Assembly: GCF_000427805.1 (NCBI RefSeq)
Contig: NZ_ATYS01000001.1
Span: 289,147 to 353,146, forward strand
Direction of reading: 5' to 3'
Length of the DNA stretch: 64,000 nucleotides
DNA from: Budvicia aquatica DSM 5075 = ATCC 35567
GTDB taxonomy: Bacteria; Pseudomonadota; Gammaproteobacteria; Enterobacterales; Enterobacteriaceae
Made by a program: the position numbers and the translations under genes. The notes under the pieces were generated by a model. That model was given only the letters and a program-made list of their open reading frames with translations, was not told where the DNA came from and ran no database searches. Positions within the stretch are counted from its first letter, which is position 1. Each line of letters opens with the position of its first letter. Positions 1 through 8,652 of this stretch are shown here, piece by piece.

Positions 1-506
1 TATTACCGGTATTAACCTTTGCCTTTACCAGCCGTTCAAGTGCGGCAAGTATCCCGTTAAACGTGGAAGCCCAAACGCGTCGCTTAGGCGTTCCTGAAAC
101 GATTGCCGGATTCTCCGCCTCTTTCGGTGCCACTATTGGCCAGAATGGTTGTGCCGGTATCTACCCGGCAATGTTAGCCGTGATGGTTGCACCAACCGTA
201 GGAATTAACCCGTTTGACCCGCTGTGGATTGCAACACTGGTTGCTATCGTTACCGTAAGTTCTGCCGGCGTTGCCGGTGTTGGCGGCGGTGCAACGTTTG
301 CTGCGCTGATTGTATTACCCGCGATGGGTTTGCCCGTGACGTTAGTTGCCCTGCTGATTTCAGTTGAGCCATTAATTGATATGGGCCGTACAGCGCTGAA
401 CGTTAACGGTGCAATGACTGCCGGTACCATTACCAGTCAGATTCTAAAACAGACCGATAAGCAAGTTTTCGAATCAGAAGATGATGGTGAACTGGCCCAT
501 AGATAA
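1..506 (+). CDS. tcyP: L-cystine/cation symporter TcyP, C-terminal part (5' end outside window)
   Basis: The frame is open from base 3 without a stop to TAA at 504-506, so the gene starts upstream of the window. The protein belongs to the dicarboxylate/amino-acid:cation symporter family of inner-membrane carriers. The segment carries the serine-rich reentrant-loop motif ([12 protein letters not shown]), the glycine-rich [17 protein letters not shown] region and the C-terminal [10 protein letters not shown] motif. From memory this matches E. coli TcyP (YdjN), the single-component cystine importer, very closely. An internal GTG at 63 is possible as a start codon but would lose the conserved SRSSAAS loop, so it is not the true start. 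A terminator hairpin follows. Confidence 0.9.
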   Translation, partial: LPVLTFAFTSRSSAASIPLNVEAQTRRLGVPETIAGFSASFGATIGQNGCAGIYPAMLAVMVAPTVGINPFDPLWIATLVAIVTVSSAGVAGVGGGATFAALIVLPAMGLPVTLVALLISVEPLIDMGRTALNVNGAMTAGTITSQILKQTDKQVFESEDDGELAHR

Positions 507-507
507 T

Positions 508-527
508 GTTATTTATCGATAAATAAC
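508..527. repeat. perfect 20-bp palindrome after tcyP
   Basis: The 20 bases directly behind the tcyP stop codon are a perfect palindrome centred on ATCGAT with arms GTTATTTATC. The left-arm sequence GTTATTTA is repeated once more at 528-535. It could be a protein-binding site or a weak extra stem before the terminator. Its function is not known. Confidence 0.5.
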
Positions 528-546
528 GTTATTTATGTAAAGAAAG

Positions 547-569
547 TGCAGCCTTCGGGCTGCATTTCT
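547..569 (+). terminator. rho-independent terminator of tcyP
   Basis: A 7-bp stem TGCAGCC/GGCTGCA encloses a TTCG tetraloop (547-564) and is followed by TTTCTT. This is a classic intrinsic terminator 40 bases behind the tcyP stop. Confidence 0.85.
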
Positions 570-707
570 TATTTCTGGTAACAGTTGCCCAAAAAAGTAT
601 ACATACGCTTAAAGTTAAATTCTGATAGGATTATTTCGTTGATAAACTATTCCCTGAGTACATCAATCAGGAAATAGTTCTAACTTATTATTTTGAGGAG
701 AATAGAA

Positions 708-1052
708 ATGAAGAAAATCTTAGCATTATCTATCGCCGCTTTTTTTGCCTCTGCCTCATTTGCCACTTATGCACTTGAATCTACCTGTGATGCGGTTAAA
801 GCTGACATTGCGCAGAAGATTATCAATAACGGTGTACCAGAGTCAGGATTTGAACTGAGCCTGATTCCCGAAGCTCAGGCAGAGCAAGCTGAAGGTAAAA
901 TAGTTGGTAGTTGTGACAACGGTACTCAACGCGTTATTTATGTTCGACACGCGAACGTTGATAGCGCCGGTACCGCAACCCATCAGGCATCTGAAACACC
1001 AAAGGTTGAAGATACTGAACATCCAGAGCTACAGCCTCAGCCGGTACAGTAA
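708..1052 (+). CDS. DUF1161 family secreted protein (YnfD-like)
   Basis: This small protein of 114 residues has a signal peptide (MKKILALSIAAFFASASF, predicted cleavage near residues 22-25). A DUF1161-like domain follows with two cysteines (STCDAVKADI and VGSCDNGTQ), the motif KIINNGVPESGFEL and a VIYVR strand. The tail after about residue 90 is polar and proline/glutamate rich, probably disordered. I chose ATG 708 because GAGGAG lies 8 bases upstream; a TTG at 693 would put the ribosome-binding site inside the gene. The location is predicted periplasm, where the two cysteines could form a disulphide. The family function is unknown. The gene stands alone with its own terminator. Confidence 0.8.
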   Translation: MKKILALSIAAFFASASFATYALESTCDAVKADIAQKIINNGVPESGFELSLIPEAQAEQAEGKIVGSCDNGTQRVIYVRHANVDSAGTATHQASETPKVEDTEHPELQPQPVQ

Positions 1053-1067
1053 AGCACATCGATGAAT

Positions 1068-1104
1068 AACCCAAAGTCCCTTTTTAAGGGACTTTGGGTT
1101 TTAT
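1068..1104 (+). terminator. rho-independent terminator of the DUF1161 gene
   Basis: A 13-bp perfect stem (1068-1080 with 1088-1100) surrounds a 7-base loop and is followed by TTA. It lies 16 bases past the stop codon. Confidence 0.85.
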
Positions 1105-1144
1105 GGCGACTTTGCATTAGCATGCTTTAAACTCAAGAAGTAAC

Positions 1145-1190
1145 AAAAATGGACATGGTACAAGTAAAGTGCCAATGTCCATTTTTGTTT
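1145..1190. terminator. terminator hairpin for ydgJ, works in both directions
   Basis: The 12-bp stem 1145-1156/1175-1186 has A/T flanks on both sides, giving a T tract whichever strand is read. It stops ydgJ on the minus strand and backs up the terminator at 1068. Confidence 0.75.
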
Positions 1191-1198
1191 AGCGTTGA

Positions 1199-2236
1199 TT
1201 AAATATTAATGGCGATCTGGCATTTAGCAGACTCAATACCCAATTCAATTAACTCCATGACTTTAATGGCCTGATCCGGCGGCACCGGATTTTCACCCTT
1301 GCCCGATAATGCATCACGAATAGCAGCATAATAAGCCGGATAGTCACCCGGTACCGTCGGCCATACCTGTTGTGCTATTGCACCATTCTGCATCAGCGTC
1401 AGTACGCCATTTCGGCAATCCTGTCCCCAGCTATCCTGCGGCGGGCGCTCCCCGGCTTTTAAGCAATCTTCCTGTGGGTCGAGACCATATTTAATATAAC
1501 TGCCCTGCGTCCCGTGAACGGTATAGCGAGCCGGTTCTGCGGCTGCCAGTAAAGTGCCGTGTAAAATCACTCGACGCTGCGGATATGCCAGAACGGCATG
1601 AAAATAGTCTGTTGTCGATGCTCCAGGCCGAAGCTGAGCCAAATCAACGCTGATACTGTGAGGTAAACCAAAAAGAGCAAGCGCTTGATCAATGAGATGG
1701 GGGCCAAGATCGTACCAGATACCGCTTCCGGCGCCGGCCTGTTCACGCCAGCGGTTTTGTACCTGTGGACGATAACGGTCAAAGTGTGATTCAAAATAGC
1801 TTACCTCACCGAGTAAACCTTGCGCCAGTAACGCCTTAAACGTCATAAAGTCGCTATCCCAGCGGCGATTATGAAATACGGAGAGCAATAGCCCGCGTGC
1901 TTTTGCCTGTTTATCAAGCTCCTGTGCATGTGACAACGTAACAGTGAATGGCTTATCTACCACTACATGCTTACCTGCTTCCAGTGCGGCCAGCGCCAAG
2001 GGAAAGTGCGAGTCATTGGGGGTAGGAATCACGACAAGATCGATGGTAGGGTCATTAAAAATAAGCTGAGGGTCTGAAACAACGATGGCATCCGGCCAGT
2101 CAGCATGAACCTTTGCAGCATCACTGCTGGATACCGATACAAGATCCATTCCTGATGTTCCTGAAATTAACGGCGCATGGAAAACCTTACTGGCATACCC
2201 ATAGCCAATCAGCCCCACGCGAACACAATCATTCAT
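1199..2236 (-). CDS. ydgJ: Gfo/Idh/MocA family NAD(P)-dependent oxidoreductase YdgJ
   Basis: The 345-residue protein begins with a Rossmann nucleotide-binding motif (GLIGYGYASKVFHAPLI, about residues 8-24). It contains the family signature EAGKHVVVDKPFTVT near residue 90, where the lysine of the DKP motif is the usual catalytic/cofactor-contacting residue. The C-terminal substrate domain begins near residue 125 (FESHFDRYRPQV). Length and sequence agree with E. coli YdgJ as I remember it. The physiological substrate, probably a sugar or cyclitol, is not established. It is convergent with the DUF1161 gene and has its own terminator. The start ATG at 2236 is preceded by a weak AGG. Confidence 0.88.
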   Translation of the reverse strand: MNDCVRVGLIGYGYASKVFHAPLISGTSGMDLVSVSSSDAAKVHADWPDAIVVSDPQLIFNDPTIDLVVIPTPNDSHFPLALAALEAGKHVVVDKPFTVTLSHAQELDKQAKARGLLLSVFHNRRWDSDFMTFKALLAQGLLGEVSYFESHFDRYRPQVQNRWREQAGAGSGIWYDLGPHLIDQALALFGLPHSISVDLAQLRPGASTTDYFHAVLAYPQRRVILHGTLLAAAEPARYTVHGTQGSYIKYGLDPQEDCLKAGERPPQDSWGQDCRNGVLTLMQNGAIAQQVWPTVPGDYPAYYAAIRDALSGKGENPVPPDQAIKVMELIELGIESAKCQIAINI

Positions 2237-2712
2237 AGTCCTACCTCACAATGATATCCGGCCATAAATATTTTATTCAACTGACTTTAGCATAACACTG
2301 GCCGTCGCGTTGTCTGCTCCACCACTCACGTTTCTAAATATCCGATTAGCTGATGAACTAGCACTATCTGCTTAAAAATCGCCACATGTGACATTGTCAC
2401 AAATTATGTTTAAAAAAAGTTAATAGCAGATAAACGCAGGTAGCATAAGGGATAAACAACAAAAAGCGGCTTTACATTTCTTTGCTAATTAATTGCATAG
2501 TTTGGCATTTCCATAAACATGGTGTTATACCTTAAAACGTCGGTTAAGTACGGAAATGCTTTCTGTAATCAACTTACCGCTATTTTTTGCTGAACACCCC
2601 TGCATTTTTTCAATGTTTATACTAATTCGTTTAGCTATTAACCGTTAGTGATGATTTTCCATGATTTGGATAATTATCGGTAATGCCATTCACTTTTCCA
2701 TGAGGGATACAC
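2237..2712. other. 476-bp intergenic region between ydgJ and the osmolyte operon
   Basis: The region separates two divergent genes and should hold promoters for both. It is AT-rich near 2400-2660. The only clear signal is the palindrome at 2387-2401. I see no convincing ORF or RNA gene. A TTTACA at 2471 is a possible -35 box, but the -10 match is poor. Confidence 0.5.
2387..2401. promoter_or_regulatory. 15-bp palindrome, candidate operator
   Basis: TGTGACA-T-TGTCACA is perfectly symmetric around one base. It resembles a CRP/FNR-family half-site pair, but the spacing between TGTGA and TCACA is 5 bases, not the 6 preferred by CRP. It lies about 310 bases upstream of the osmolyte importer and 150 bases upstream of ydgJ. 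Confidence 0.35.
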
Positions 2713-3429
2713 ATGCATAAATCAGCGTTACTTAAGCGCTCTCTATTCGGGATTTTGCTGCTTATCTGCGTGCTTGCCCTTCTTATATACGGAGTCGGTA
2801 GAGATTCTCTGGTGCTTCACTATGAAGATTTAGTTTATCTCGCTAAGCAGCACATGTTTTTAGTGGGTTGCTCAATGTTTCTTGCCCTCTTTATAGGACT
2901 TCCCAGCGGCATATTACTCAGCCGTAAGTTTGCTAAACGCTGGGCTGAACCTGCAATGCAGATATTTAATATCGGCAATACCTTGCCACCATTGGCCGTA
3001 TTAGCGCTGGCAATGATCGTGGTAGGCATCGGCGATAAGCCGGCAATTTTCGCCCTATTTCTGGCCTCTCTATTACCGATCGTCCGCAACACGTATTCAG
3101 GTCTGAAATCCATTCCACCGTCATTGATTGAAGCCGCCAACAGCATAGGAATGACGCCCATGCAGCGACTAATGCAAGTGGAATTGCCAAATGCTCTGCC
3201 CGTGATTATGTCAGGTGTCAGAGTTTCAGCCGCCATCAACGTAGGTACGGTACCACTGACCTTTTTGATTGGAGCAAGTAACTTTGGTGAACTGATTTTT
3301 CCCGGAATCTACCTGAACGATTTTCCATTATTAATTTTAGGTGCTGCTGCTACAGCCATTATTGCGTTGGCATTAGATATGGCATTAGCCGGCCTGGGTC
3401 GATTATTGAGCCCGCAAACGGCGATATAG
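2713..3429 (+). CDS. osmoprotectant ABC transporter permease, first (OsmU/OpuC type)
   Basis: This 238-residue inner-membrane permease has six hydrophobic segments. It has the binding-protein-dependent permease signature (SGLKSIPPSLIEAANSIGMTPMQRLMQVELPNALPVIMSG, about residues 135-175), which contains the EAA loop that docks on the ATPase. It is the first of four genes in the order permease, binding protein, permease, ATPase. This is the order I recall for Salmonella osmU, where this subunit is called OsmY; I leave the symbol empty because osmY also names an unrelated gene. Together the genes should import glycine betaine, choline-O-sulphate or similar compatible solutes. Confidence 0.82.
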   Translation: MHKSALLKRSLFGILLLICVLALLIYGVGRDSLVLHYEDLVYLAKQHMFLVGCSMFLALFIGLPSGILLSRKFAKRWAEPAMQIFNIGNTLPPLAVLALAMIVVGIGDKPAIFALFLASLLPIVRNTYSGLKSIPPSLIEAANSIGMTPMQRLMQVELPNALPVIMSGVRVSAAINVGTVPLTFLIGASNFGELIFPGIYLNDFPLLILGAAATAIIALALDMALAGLGRLLSPQTAI

Positions 3430-3459
3430 ATCGGCGACCTCAATCAACTATGGATACCT

Positions 3460-4386
3460 ATGACTATATTTAAACAAACCTTTACGGTGGCGCGAACGAT
3501 TAGCTTGAGTACCGCATTTATTCTGCTTCTCACCAGTTTTATCGTTCAATCTGCCCCGCTTGTTCTCGCCAGTAAAAACTTTACTGAGCAACATATTTTA
3601 TCCGCGATGACCGTCCAATATCTAAACGAAAAAGGCATCGCCGTAACCCCAAAAACAGACCTCGCATCAACCATTATGCGTAATGCCATGCTGAATAAGC
3701 AGGTCGATCTGGCATGGGAATATACCGGTACATCACTGATTGTATATAACCGGATTACTGAACCCATGTCGGTTGATGCCACCTATGCCAAAGTAAAAGA
3801 GTTAGACGCAAAACAAGGTATTGTGTGGCTTGAACCAGCAAAAATGAATAACACCTATGCCTTCGCTATGCAGCGCCAGCGAGCTGAAAAAGAAAATATA
3901 CATACCCTGAGTCAGTTAGTGGCGCGGATTACTGAAATTCAACAAACCGATGCTAAACATAATTGGATGATTGGTTTTGATCCTGAGTTTGTTAACCGCT
4001 CTGATGGATTAAAGCCCATGCAAGGAGTGTATAAAATCCATTTAGAGCGCCCGCAAATCCGCCAAATGGACCCGGGTTTAGTTTATAACGCTATTCGTGA
4101 CGGCTTTGTGGATGTAGGGCTGGTTTACGCCACCGACGGGCGAATCAAAGGATTTGACCTTGAAGTCTTAGAAGATGATAAAGGTTTTTTTCCAAGTTAC
4201 GCTGTCACTCCAATCGTGCGCACAGAAGTTCTTGATAGTACGCCCGGATTGGCCGATGCATTAAATACCCTTTCCCGCCTGTTAGACAACGATGCCATCT
4301 CAACGCTCAATGCCAAAGTTGATATTGAACATCAGTCAGCAGAGCAAGTGGCTAATCAGTTTCTGAAAGACCACGGTTTGCTCTAG
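3460..4386 (+). CDS. osmX: osmoprotectant ABC transporter substrate-binding protein
   Basis: The 308-residue protein has an N-terminal signal sequence (hydrophobic residues 15-31, predicted cleavage after VQSA). An OpuAC-type periplasmic binding domain follows, with the typical start [13 protein letters not shown] and the aromatic-rich segment [11 protein letters not shown]. This class binds betaine-like ligands in a cage of aromatic residues. It lies 30 bases behind the first permease and 11 bases before the second. There is no lipobox, so it is a soluble periplasmic protein. Assignment to the OsmX/OsmF/OpuCC group is firm; the exact ligand cannot be read from sequence. Confidence 0.85.
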   Translation: MTIFKQTFTVARTISLSTAFILLLTSFIVQSAPLVLASKNFTEQHILSAMTVQYLNEKGIAVTPKTDLASTIMRNAMLNKQVDLAWEYTGTSLIVYNRITEPMSVDATYAKVKELDAKQGIVWLEPAKMNNTYAFAMQRQRAEKENIHTLSQLVARITEIQQTDAKHNWMIGFDPEFVNRSDGLKPMQGVYKIHLERPQIRQMDPGLVYNAIRDGFVDVGLVYATDGRIKGFDLEVLEDDKGFFPSYAVTPIVRTEVLDSTPGLADALNTLSRLLDNDAISTLNAKVDIEHQSAEQVANQFLKDHGLL

Positions 4387-4397
4387 GAGGCATGATA

Positions 4398-5045
4398 ATG
4401 GAAACGCTTTTATATATGTGGCAGAACGCGGGTTATATTGCCGGCCTGACCTTACAACATATTTTACTGGTTACGATTGCCGTTGGCATGGCCATCATTA
4501 TCGGTGTTCCGTTGGGAATTCTGATCGTAAAACATAAATGGTTAGCCACGCCGGTACTGAGCTTAACCACCATCGTATTAACCATCCCGTCTATTGCCCT
4601 GTTTGGCCTGATGATTCCGGTGTTTTCCCTTATTGGTCAGGGTATCGGTTTGGTCCCGGCGGTCACCGCCGTATTTTTATACTCCCTGCTGCCGATTGTA
4701 CGAAATACGCATATTGCACTAGACAGCCTTCCGCCCGGCCTACGTGAGGCAGGTCGCGGAATTGGTATGACGTTTTGGCAACGCTTACGTTGGGTTGAGA
4801 TCCCAATGGCCCTGCCGGTTATTTTTGGCGGTGTGCGTACAGCCGTTGTGATGAACATTGGCGTAATGGCTATTGCAGCCGTTATTGGAGCCGGTGGCTT
4901 GGGTTTACTGTTACTGCATGGTATCAGCCGCAGTGACCCTCGCCTGCTCATTGCCGGCGCTGTAATGATCAGCCTGCTGGCTATTGTTATGGACTGGTTA
5001 CTCCATCGTTTACAAGTTGCCCTGACGCCTAAAGGAATTCGATAA
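4398..5045 (+). CDS. osmW: osmoprotectant ABC transporter permease, second
   Basis: This 215-residue membrane protein has about five or six transmembrane helices and the EAA loop LPPGLREAGRGIGMTFWQRLRWVEIPMALPVI. I chose ATG 4398 because AGGAGG (4385-4390) lies 7 bases before it. The alternative ATG at 4392 is only one base from that site. The last bases overlap the ATPase gene start (TAATG), a sign of translational coupling. It pairs with the first permease to form a heterodimeric channel. Confidence 0.85.
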   Translation: METLLYMWQNAGYIAGLTLQHILLVTIAVGMAIIIGVPLGILIVKHKWLATPVLSLTTIVLTIPSIALFGLMIPVFSLIGQGIGLVPAVTAVFLYSLLPIVRNTHIALDSLPPGLREAGRGIGMTFWQRLRWVEIPMALPVIFGGVRTAVVMNIGVMAIAAVIGAGGLGLLLLHGISRSDPRLLIAGAVMISLLAIVMDWLLHRLQVALTPKGIR

Positions 5046-6181
5046 TGATTAAATTAGAAAATCTGACTAAACAGTTTAAACAAAAAAATGGTAAGGGATT
5101 TAACGCGGTTGATGATGTGAGTTTATGCGTGCCTGCCGGTGAAATGTGCGTACTACTTGGGCCTTCCGGCTGCGGTAAAACCACAACCTTAAAAATGATC
5201 AACCGCCTTATTACCCCCACCAGCGGTAAAATTCTGATTAACGGTGAAGATACCTCGGGGCTGGATACGGTCACGCTGCGTCGTAAGATTGGCTATGTTA
5301 TTCAACAGATCGGTTTATTCCCTAATATGACCATTGAAGAAAACATTACCATTGTTCCGCGTATGCTTGGCTGGGATAAAAAAGCCTGCAAAGAGCGAGC
5401 CGTTGAACTGATGGAGATGGTCGCACTGGACCCTAAACGCTTTCTAAAACGCTATCCGAAAGAGATATCCGGTGGTCAGCAGCAGCGTATCGGCGTGATT
5501 CGGGCACTGGCTGCAGATCCTCCGGTTCTACTGATGGATGAGCCTTTTGGTGCCGTTGACCCGATTAACCGGGAATCGATCCAGAATGAGTTTCAGGAAA
5601 TGCAGCGTAAGCTGAATAAGACCGTCATCCTTGTCAGCCATGATATTGATGAAGCCCTAAAACTCGGCGACCGGATTGCGGTCTTCCGTCAGGGTAAGAT
5701 TGTTCAGTGCGCTACCCCTGATGAACTGCTGGCTAAGCCGGCCGATGAGTTTGTTGGCTCATTTGTCGGTAAAGACCGAACGCTGAAGCGTTTACTGTTG
5801 GTTCAAGCCGGTGATGTGACTGATGAACAACAGACCCTGACGGTTCGTCGCTCAACGCCGTTAAGCGAAGCCTTTGGCATTATGGATGACAATGATATGA
5901 AGTCCATTATTGTGGTAAATGACGACGATAAGCCATTAGGATTTGTCAAACGTCGTGAAGCCCGCGGTGCTGACGGCGTGTGTGGTGAATTAACTCACCC
6001 GATCACCATCACCGCCAGAGCAGAAGATAATTTGCGCGTGGTGTTATCCAAACTGTATGAGCACAATATGGTATGGATGCCGATCGTGGATGAAGACGGT
6101 CGATATAGCGGTGAAATATCGCAGGACTATATCGCCAGCTACCTGAGCTCGGGCCGTACTCGTCGAAAACTAGCAATATAA
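5045..6181 (+). CDS. osmV: osmoprotectant ABC transporter ATP-binding protein with CBS domains
   Basis: The ATPase domain covers residues 1 to about 240, with Walker A GPSGCGKTT (39-47), signature ISGGQQQR, Walker B LLMDEPFGAVD and the switch histidine in LVSHDIDEA. The C-terminal 130 residues form a tandem CBS pair (starting near DVTDEQQTLTVRRS and ending HNMVWMPIVDEDGRYSG). CBS domains are found in OpuA/OpuC/OsmV and sense ionic strength or nucleotides. The gene starts one base inside the previous stop codon. At 378 residues it is longer than E. coli YehX, which from memory lacks full CBS domains. This supports the OsmU/OpuC assignment. Confidence 0.87.
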   Translation: MIKLENLTKQFKQKNGKGFNAVDDVSLCVPAGEMCVLLGPSGCGKTTTLKMINRLITPTSGKILINGEDTSGLDTVTLRRKIGYVIQQIGLFPNMTIEENITIVPRMLGWDKKACKERAVELMEMVALDPKRFLKRYPKEISGGQQQRIGVIRALAADPPVLLMDEPFGAVDPINRESIQNEFQEMQRKLNKTVILVSHDIDEALKLGDRIAVFRQGKIVQCATPDELLAKPADEFVGSFVGKDRTLKRLLLVQAGDVTDEQQTLTVRRSTPLSEAFGIMDDNDMKSIIVVNDDDKPLGFVKRREARGADGVCGELTHPITITARAEDNLRVVLSKLYEHNMVWMPIVDEDGRYSGEISQDYIASYLSSGRTRRKLAI

Positions 6182-6195
6182 TGGTATCAAACGTT

Positions 6196-6222
6196 CAGCC
6201 CGCGGATTTATTCCGTGGGCTG
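6196..6222. terminator. hairpin between osmV and ampR
   Basis: The 10-bp stem 6196-6205/6213-6222 with one G-T pair lies between two converging genes and overlaps the last ampR codons. No good T tract follows on the plus strand, so it may stop transcription weakly. Confidence 0.45.
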
Positions 6223-7080
6223 AGCTGCTGTTAAAATCCAATCATAAAATATCTGCATCGCCGGCGTTATCGGTTTCGATTTCAGCCTGGTTAACCAATA
6301 GCTGCCCATACTCACCCGTTGATTAAACGGGCAAACTAATAGCCCTGACGCTAGCTCACGAGTAAACATTGCCGCCGGAGCTAAAGCAATTCCCGCCCCC
6401 TGCACTGCGGCCTCAACCATCAGGCGCGATGAGTCAAAAATAGGACCATTAACCATCCAGGGTTCAAGGCCAGCCTCAATAAACCATCGAGTCCATTCAT
6501 CATCACGGTATGAACGCAGTAACACTTCATTTTCCAAATCTTGTGGCTGATTTAACCTCAACGCGGTATCCGGCGTGCACAGAACGGTAAAAGGGGCATC
6601 GAGCAATAAATCATTATGGGTTACCGGCCAAACGCCTTCACCAAATCGAATGGCAAAATCCAGCCCCTCGGCGTTTAAATCCACTAAATTATTATTCGTG
6701 AGTAATCTGAGTTCAACGAGAGGATGGGCCTGATGAAATGATTTTATCCGCGACATTAACCAACCAACGGCAAACGTCCCCACAACACCAACGGTGAGTA
6801 CCTGTCGGTATTGTCCGCCCTCAAACTGCTTAAGCACCGTTTCAATTCGACCAAAGCTATCTGTCAATACCGGGAGTAAGACTCTGGCTTCGTCGGTCAT
6901 TCCTAACCCTCTGGGTAGTCGCTTAAACAACACGATACCCAACCGCTCTTCAAGCGTTCGGACCTGTTGGCTGACGGCCGCCTGCGTCACATTGAGTTCA
7001 AGAGCGGCTTTAGTAAAGCTCAAATGTCGCGCTGATGATTCGAAAGCCCGTAGCGCATTCAAAGGAAGGTAAGATCGCAT
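6208..7080 (-). CDS. ampR: LysR-type regulator AmpR of the adjacent beta-lactamase
   Basis: The 290-residue protein starts MRSYLPLNALRAFESSARHLSFTKAALELNVTQAAVSQQV, the winged helix-turn-helix of AmpR-type LysR regulators (about 1-60). The effector domain follows (about 90-285), with GVVGTFAVGWL, GLDFAIRFGEG and LLRSYRDDEW. These segments match AmpR proteins of Enterobacter/Citrobacter as I remember them. AmpR binds UDP-MurNAc pentapeptide or anhydro-muropeptides and switches ampC between repression and activation. The gene is divergent from ampC with a 279-bp gap, the standard ampR-ampC arrangement. Confidence 0.9.
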   Translation of the reverse strand: MRSYLPLNALRAFESSARHLSFTKAALELNVTQAAVSQQVRTLEERLGIVLFKRLPRGLGMTDEARVLLPVLTDSFGRIETVLKQFEGGQYRQVLTVGVVGTFAVGWLMSRIKSFHQAHPLVELRLLTNNNLVDLNAEGLDFAIRFGEGVWPVTHNDLLLDAPFTVLCTPDTALRLNQPQDLENEVLLRSYRDDEWTRWFIEAGLEPWMVNGPIFDSSRLMVEAAVQGAGIALAPAAMFTRELASGLLVCPFNQRVSMGSYWLTRLKSKPITPAMQIFYDWILTAAQPTE

Positions 7081-7103
7081 AATAGTTTACCCAAAAGATT
7101 TTC

Positions 7104-7119
7104 TTTACCTTAAGGGAAA
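7104..7119. promoter_or_regulatory. candidate AmpR/LysR-type operator in the ampR-ampC intergenic region
   Basis: TTTACCTTAAGGGAAA is palindromic at 14 of 16 positions and begins 24 bases upstream of the ampR start codon. LysR regulators bind such dyads with a T-N11-A core and commonly repress their own gene from there. Further toward ampC, TTGACA at 7226-7231 could be a -35 box, but I cannot assign a good -10 box. Confidence 0.4.
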
Positions 7120-7359
7120 TTATTCTCGCTTGTCAATTATCGGCAGAAAAGGGATATTTCTGCTCCTCAGTCAGACAGGGCAACAATGCATAACCTTAAA
7201 CAAGCGTGATTCGAATGCGTGGGTATTGACACTAGATTGTCATAACTATTTCTTTTGTCTTGTCGACTGTTCCACATTATTCGTTAGGCGTCACCCAGAC
7301 AAAAAGTGACATCATCACTAACTTTAGCCGTTTTACATTAAATGAAGAGGACCTTAACC

Positions 7360-8526
7360 ATGCGCCGTCATACCATCAGTAAACTAAAATTACTGCCAGC
7401 CTTAGCCCTGCTTTTTACCCCTATCGCTTATGCTGCTGACAATATCGAACGACCAGCGCTAAAACAGACTGTTGATAACGTTATCCTGCCGGTTATGCAA
7501 AAAAATAATATTCCGGGTATGACGGTCGGCATCACGATTGATGGTAAAGACTATGTCTACCACTATGGATTGGCATCAAAAGAGACCCAACAGCCGGTGA
7601 ATCAAAGTACCTTGTTCGAAGTCGGCTCAATAAGTAAAACGGTAGCTGCAACCCTGGCTTCTTATGCTCAGGTAAATGGCAAACTGGCGTTCACTGATAA
7701 TACCAGCCAGTATTTACCGGCGTTGAAAGGCAGTCATTTTGACGATATCAGCCTGCTTAATTTAGCCACACATACATCAGGCCTGCCGCTATTTATTGCC
7801 GATGATATCAAAACTACGCCTCAGTTGATGAACTACCTCAAACAGTGGAAACCGGCTCATGATACCGGTTCTCAGCGGGTTTATTCTAATATGGGAATTG
7901 GAACGCTGGGCATGATTGCAGCCAATACGATGGGCCAATCTTACGAAGAGATAGTTGAGAAAAAAATATTTCCTATGCTTGGTATGACGCACAGCTATCT
8001 TAATGTTCCGCAAAGCCAAATGAAGAACTATGCTCAAGGCTATAGCAAACAGGATGCCCCCGTCCGACTAAACAAAGACTTACTCTGGGCCGAAGCCTAT
8101 GGCGTAAAAACCAACGCCACTGACCTGCTGCGCTTTCTTAAAGCCAATATGCAAGTCGGCACCAATATCGATGAAAAACTACAGTTGGCTATTACTAATA
8201 CCCACGCAGGGTATTTTAAATCAGGAGATATGACTCAGGACCTGATGTGGGAGCAATACGCTTATCCTGTGACGTTAGAAAAACTATTGGCGGGTAATTC
8301 AGCAGCCACAATGGATACCAAAACGTCACAGCTTAGCCCGGTTCTTCAACCGGCCTCAGACGTATTGATTAATAAAACCGGTTCAACCAATGGTTTCGCA
8401 GCATACACGGCATTTATTCCGGCTAAGAAAGTAGGTATTGTGATACTGGCAAATAAAAATTATTCCATCGACCAGCGGGTGACTGCGGCTTATCAAATAT
8501 TAACCGCGCTGGATAACCAAAAATAA
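7360..8526 (+). CDS. ampC: class C beta-lactamase AmpC
   Basis: This periplasmic serine beta-lactamase is mainly a cephalosporinase. The precursor of 388 residues has a signal peptide ending AYA (residues 23-25) and a mature part of 363 residues, the normal class C size. All three active-site motifs are present: SISK (S90-K93 of the precursor), YSN (175-177) and KTG (339-341). I chose ATG 7360 because AAGAGG lies 9 bases upstream; an in-frame ATG at 7342 precedes that site. The divergent ampR gene indicates inducible expression. A strong terminator follows. Nothing suggests recent transfer; it looks like an intrinsic chromosomal enzyme. Confidence 0.93.
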   Translation: MRRHTISKLKLLPALALLFTPIAYAADNIERPALKQTVDNVILPVMQKNNIPGMTVGITIDGKDYVYHYGLASKETQQPVNQSTLFEVGSISKTVAATLASYAQVNGKLAFTDNTSQYLPALKGSHFDDISLLNLATHTSGLPLFIADDIKTTPQLMNYLKQWKPAHDTGSQRVYSNMGIGTLGMIAANTMGQSYEEIVEKKIFPMLGMTHSYLNVPQSQMKNYAQGYSKQDAPVRLNKDLLWAEAYGVKTNATDLLRFLKANMQVGTNIDEKLQLAITNTHAGYFKSGDMTQDLMWEQYAYPVTLEKLLAGNSAATMDTKTSQLSPVLQPASDVLINKTGSTNGFAAYTAFIPAKKVGIVILANKNYSIDQRVTAAYQILTALDNQK

Positions 8527-8572
8527 GCGTTAAACAGATATCACCATAAGTTATAGTCGATAACTTAACAAC

Positions 8573-8618
8573 GCCGACAAAACGGAGAGCATGAATATGA
8601 TAGTTTTGTCGGCTTTAT
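8573..8618 (+). terminator. terminator of ampC
   Basis: An 11-bp perfect stem (8573-8583 with 8603-8613) has a 19-base loop and is followed by TTTATT. Confidence 0.75.
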
Positions 8619-8652
8619 TCTGTTTTACCCTCGTTCAAATATGGAGCTATCT

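Noticed and set aside
2387..2401. CRP site
   Set aside because: The spacer between TGTGA and TCACA is 5 bases instead of 6, so it is listed only as an unassigned palindrome.
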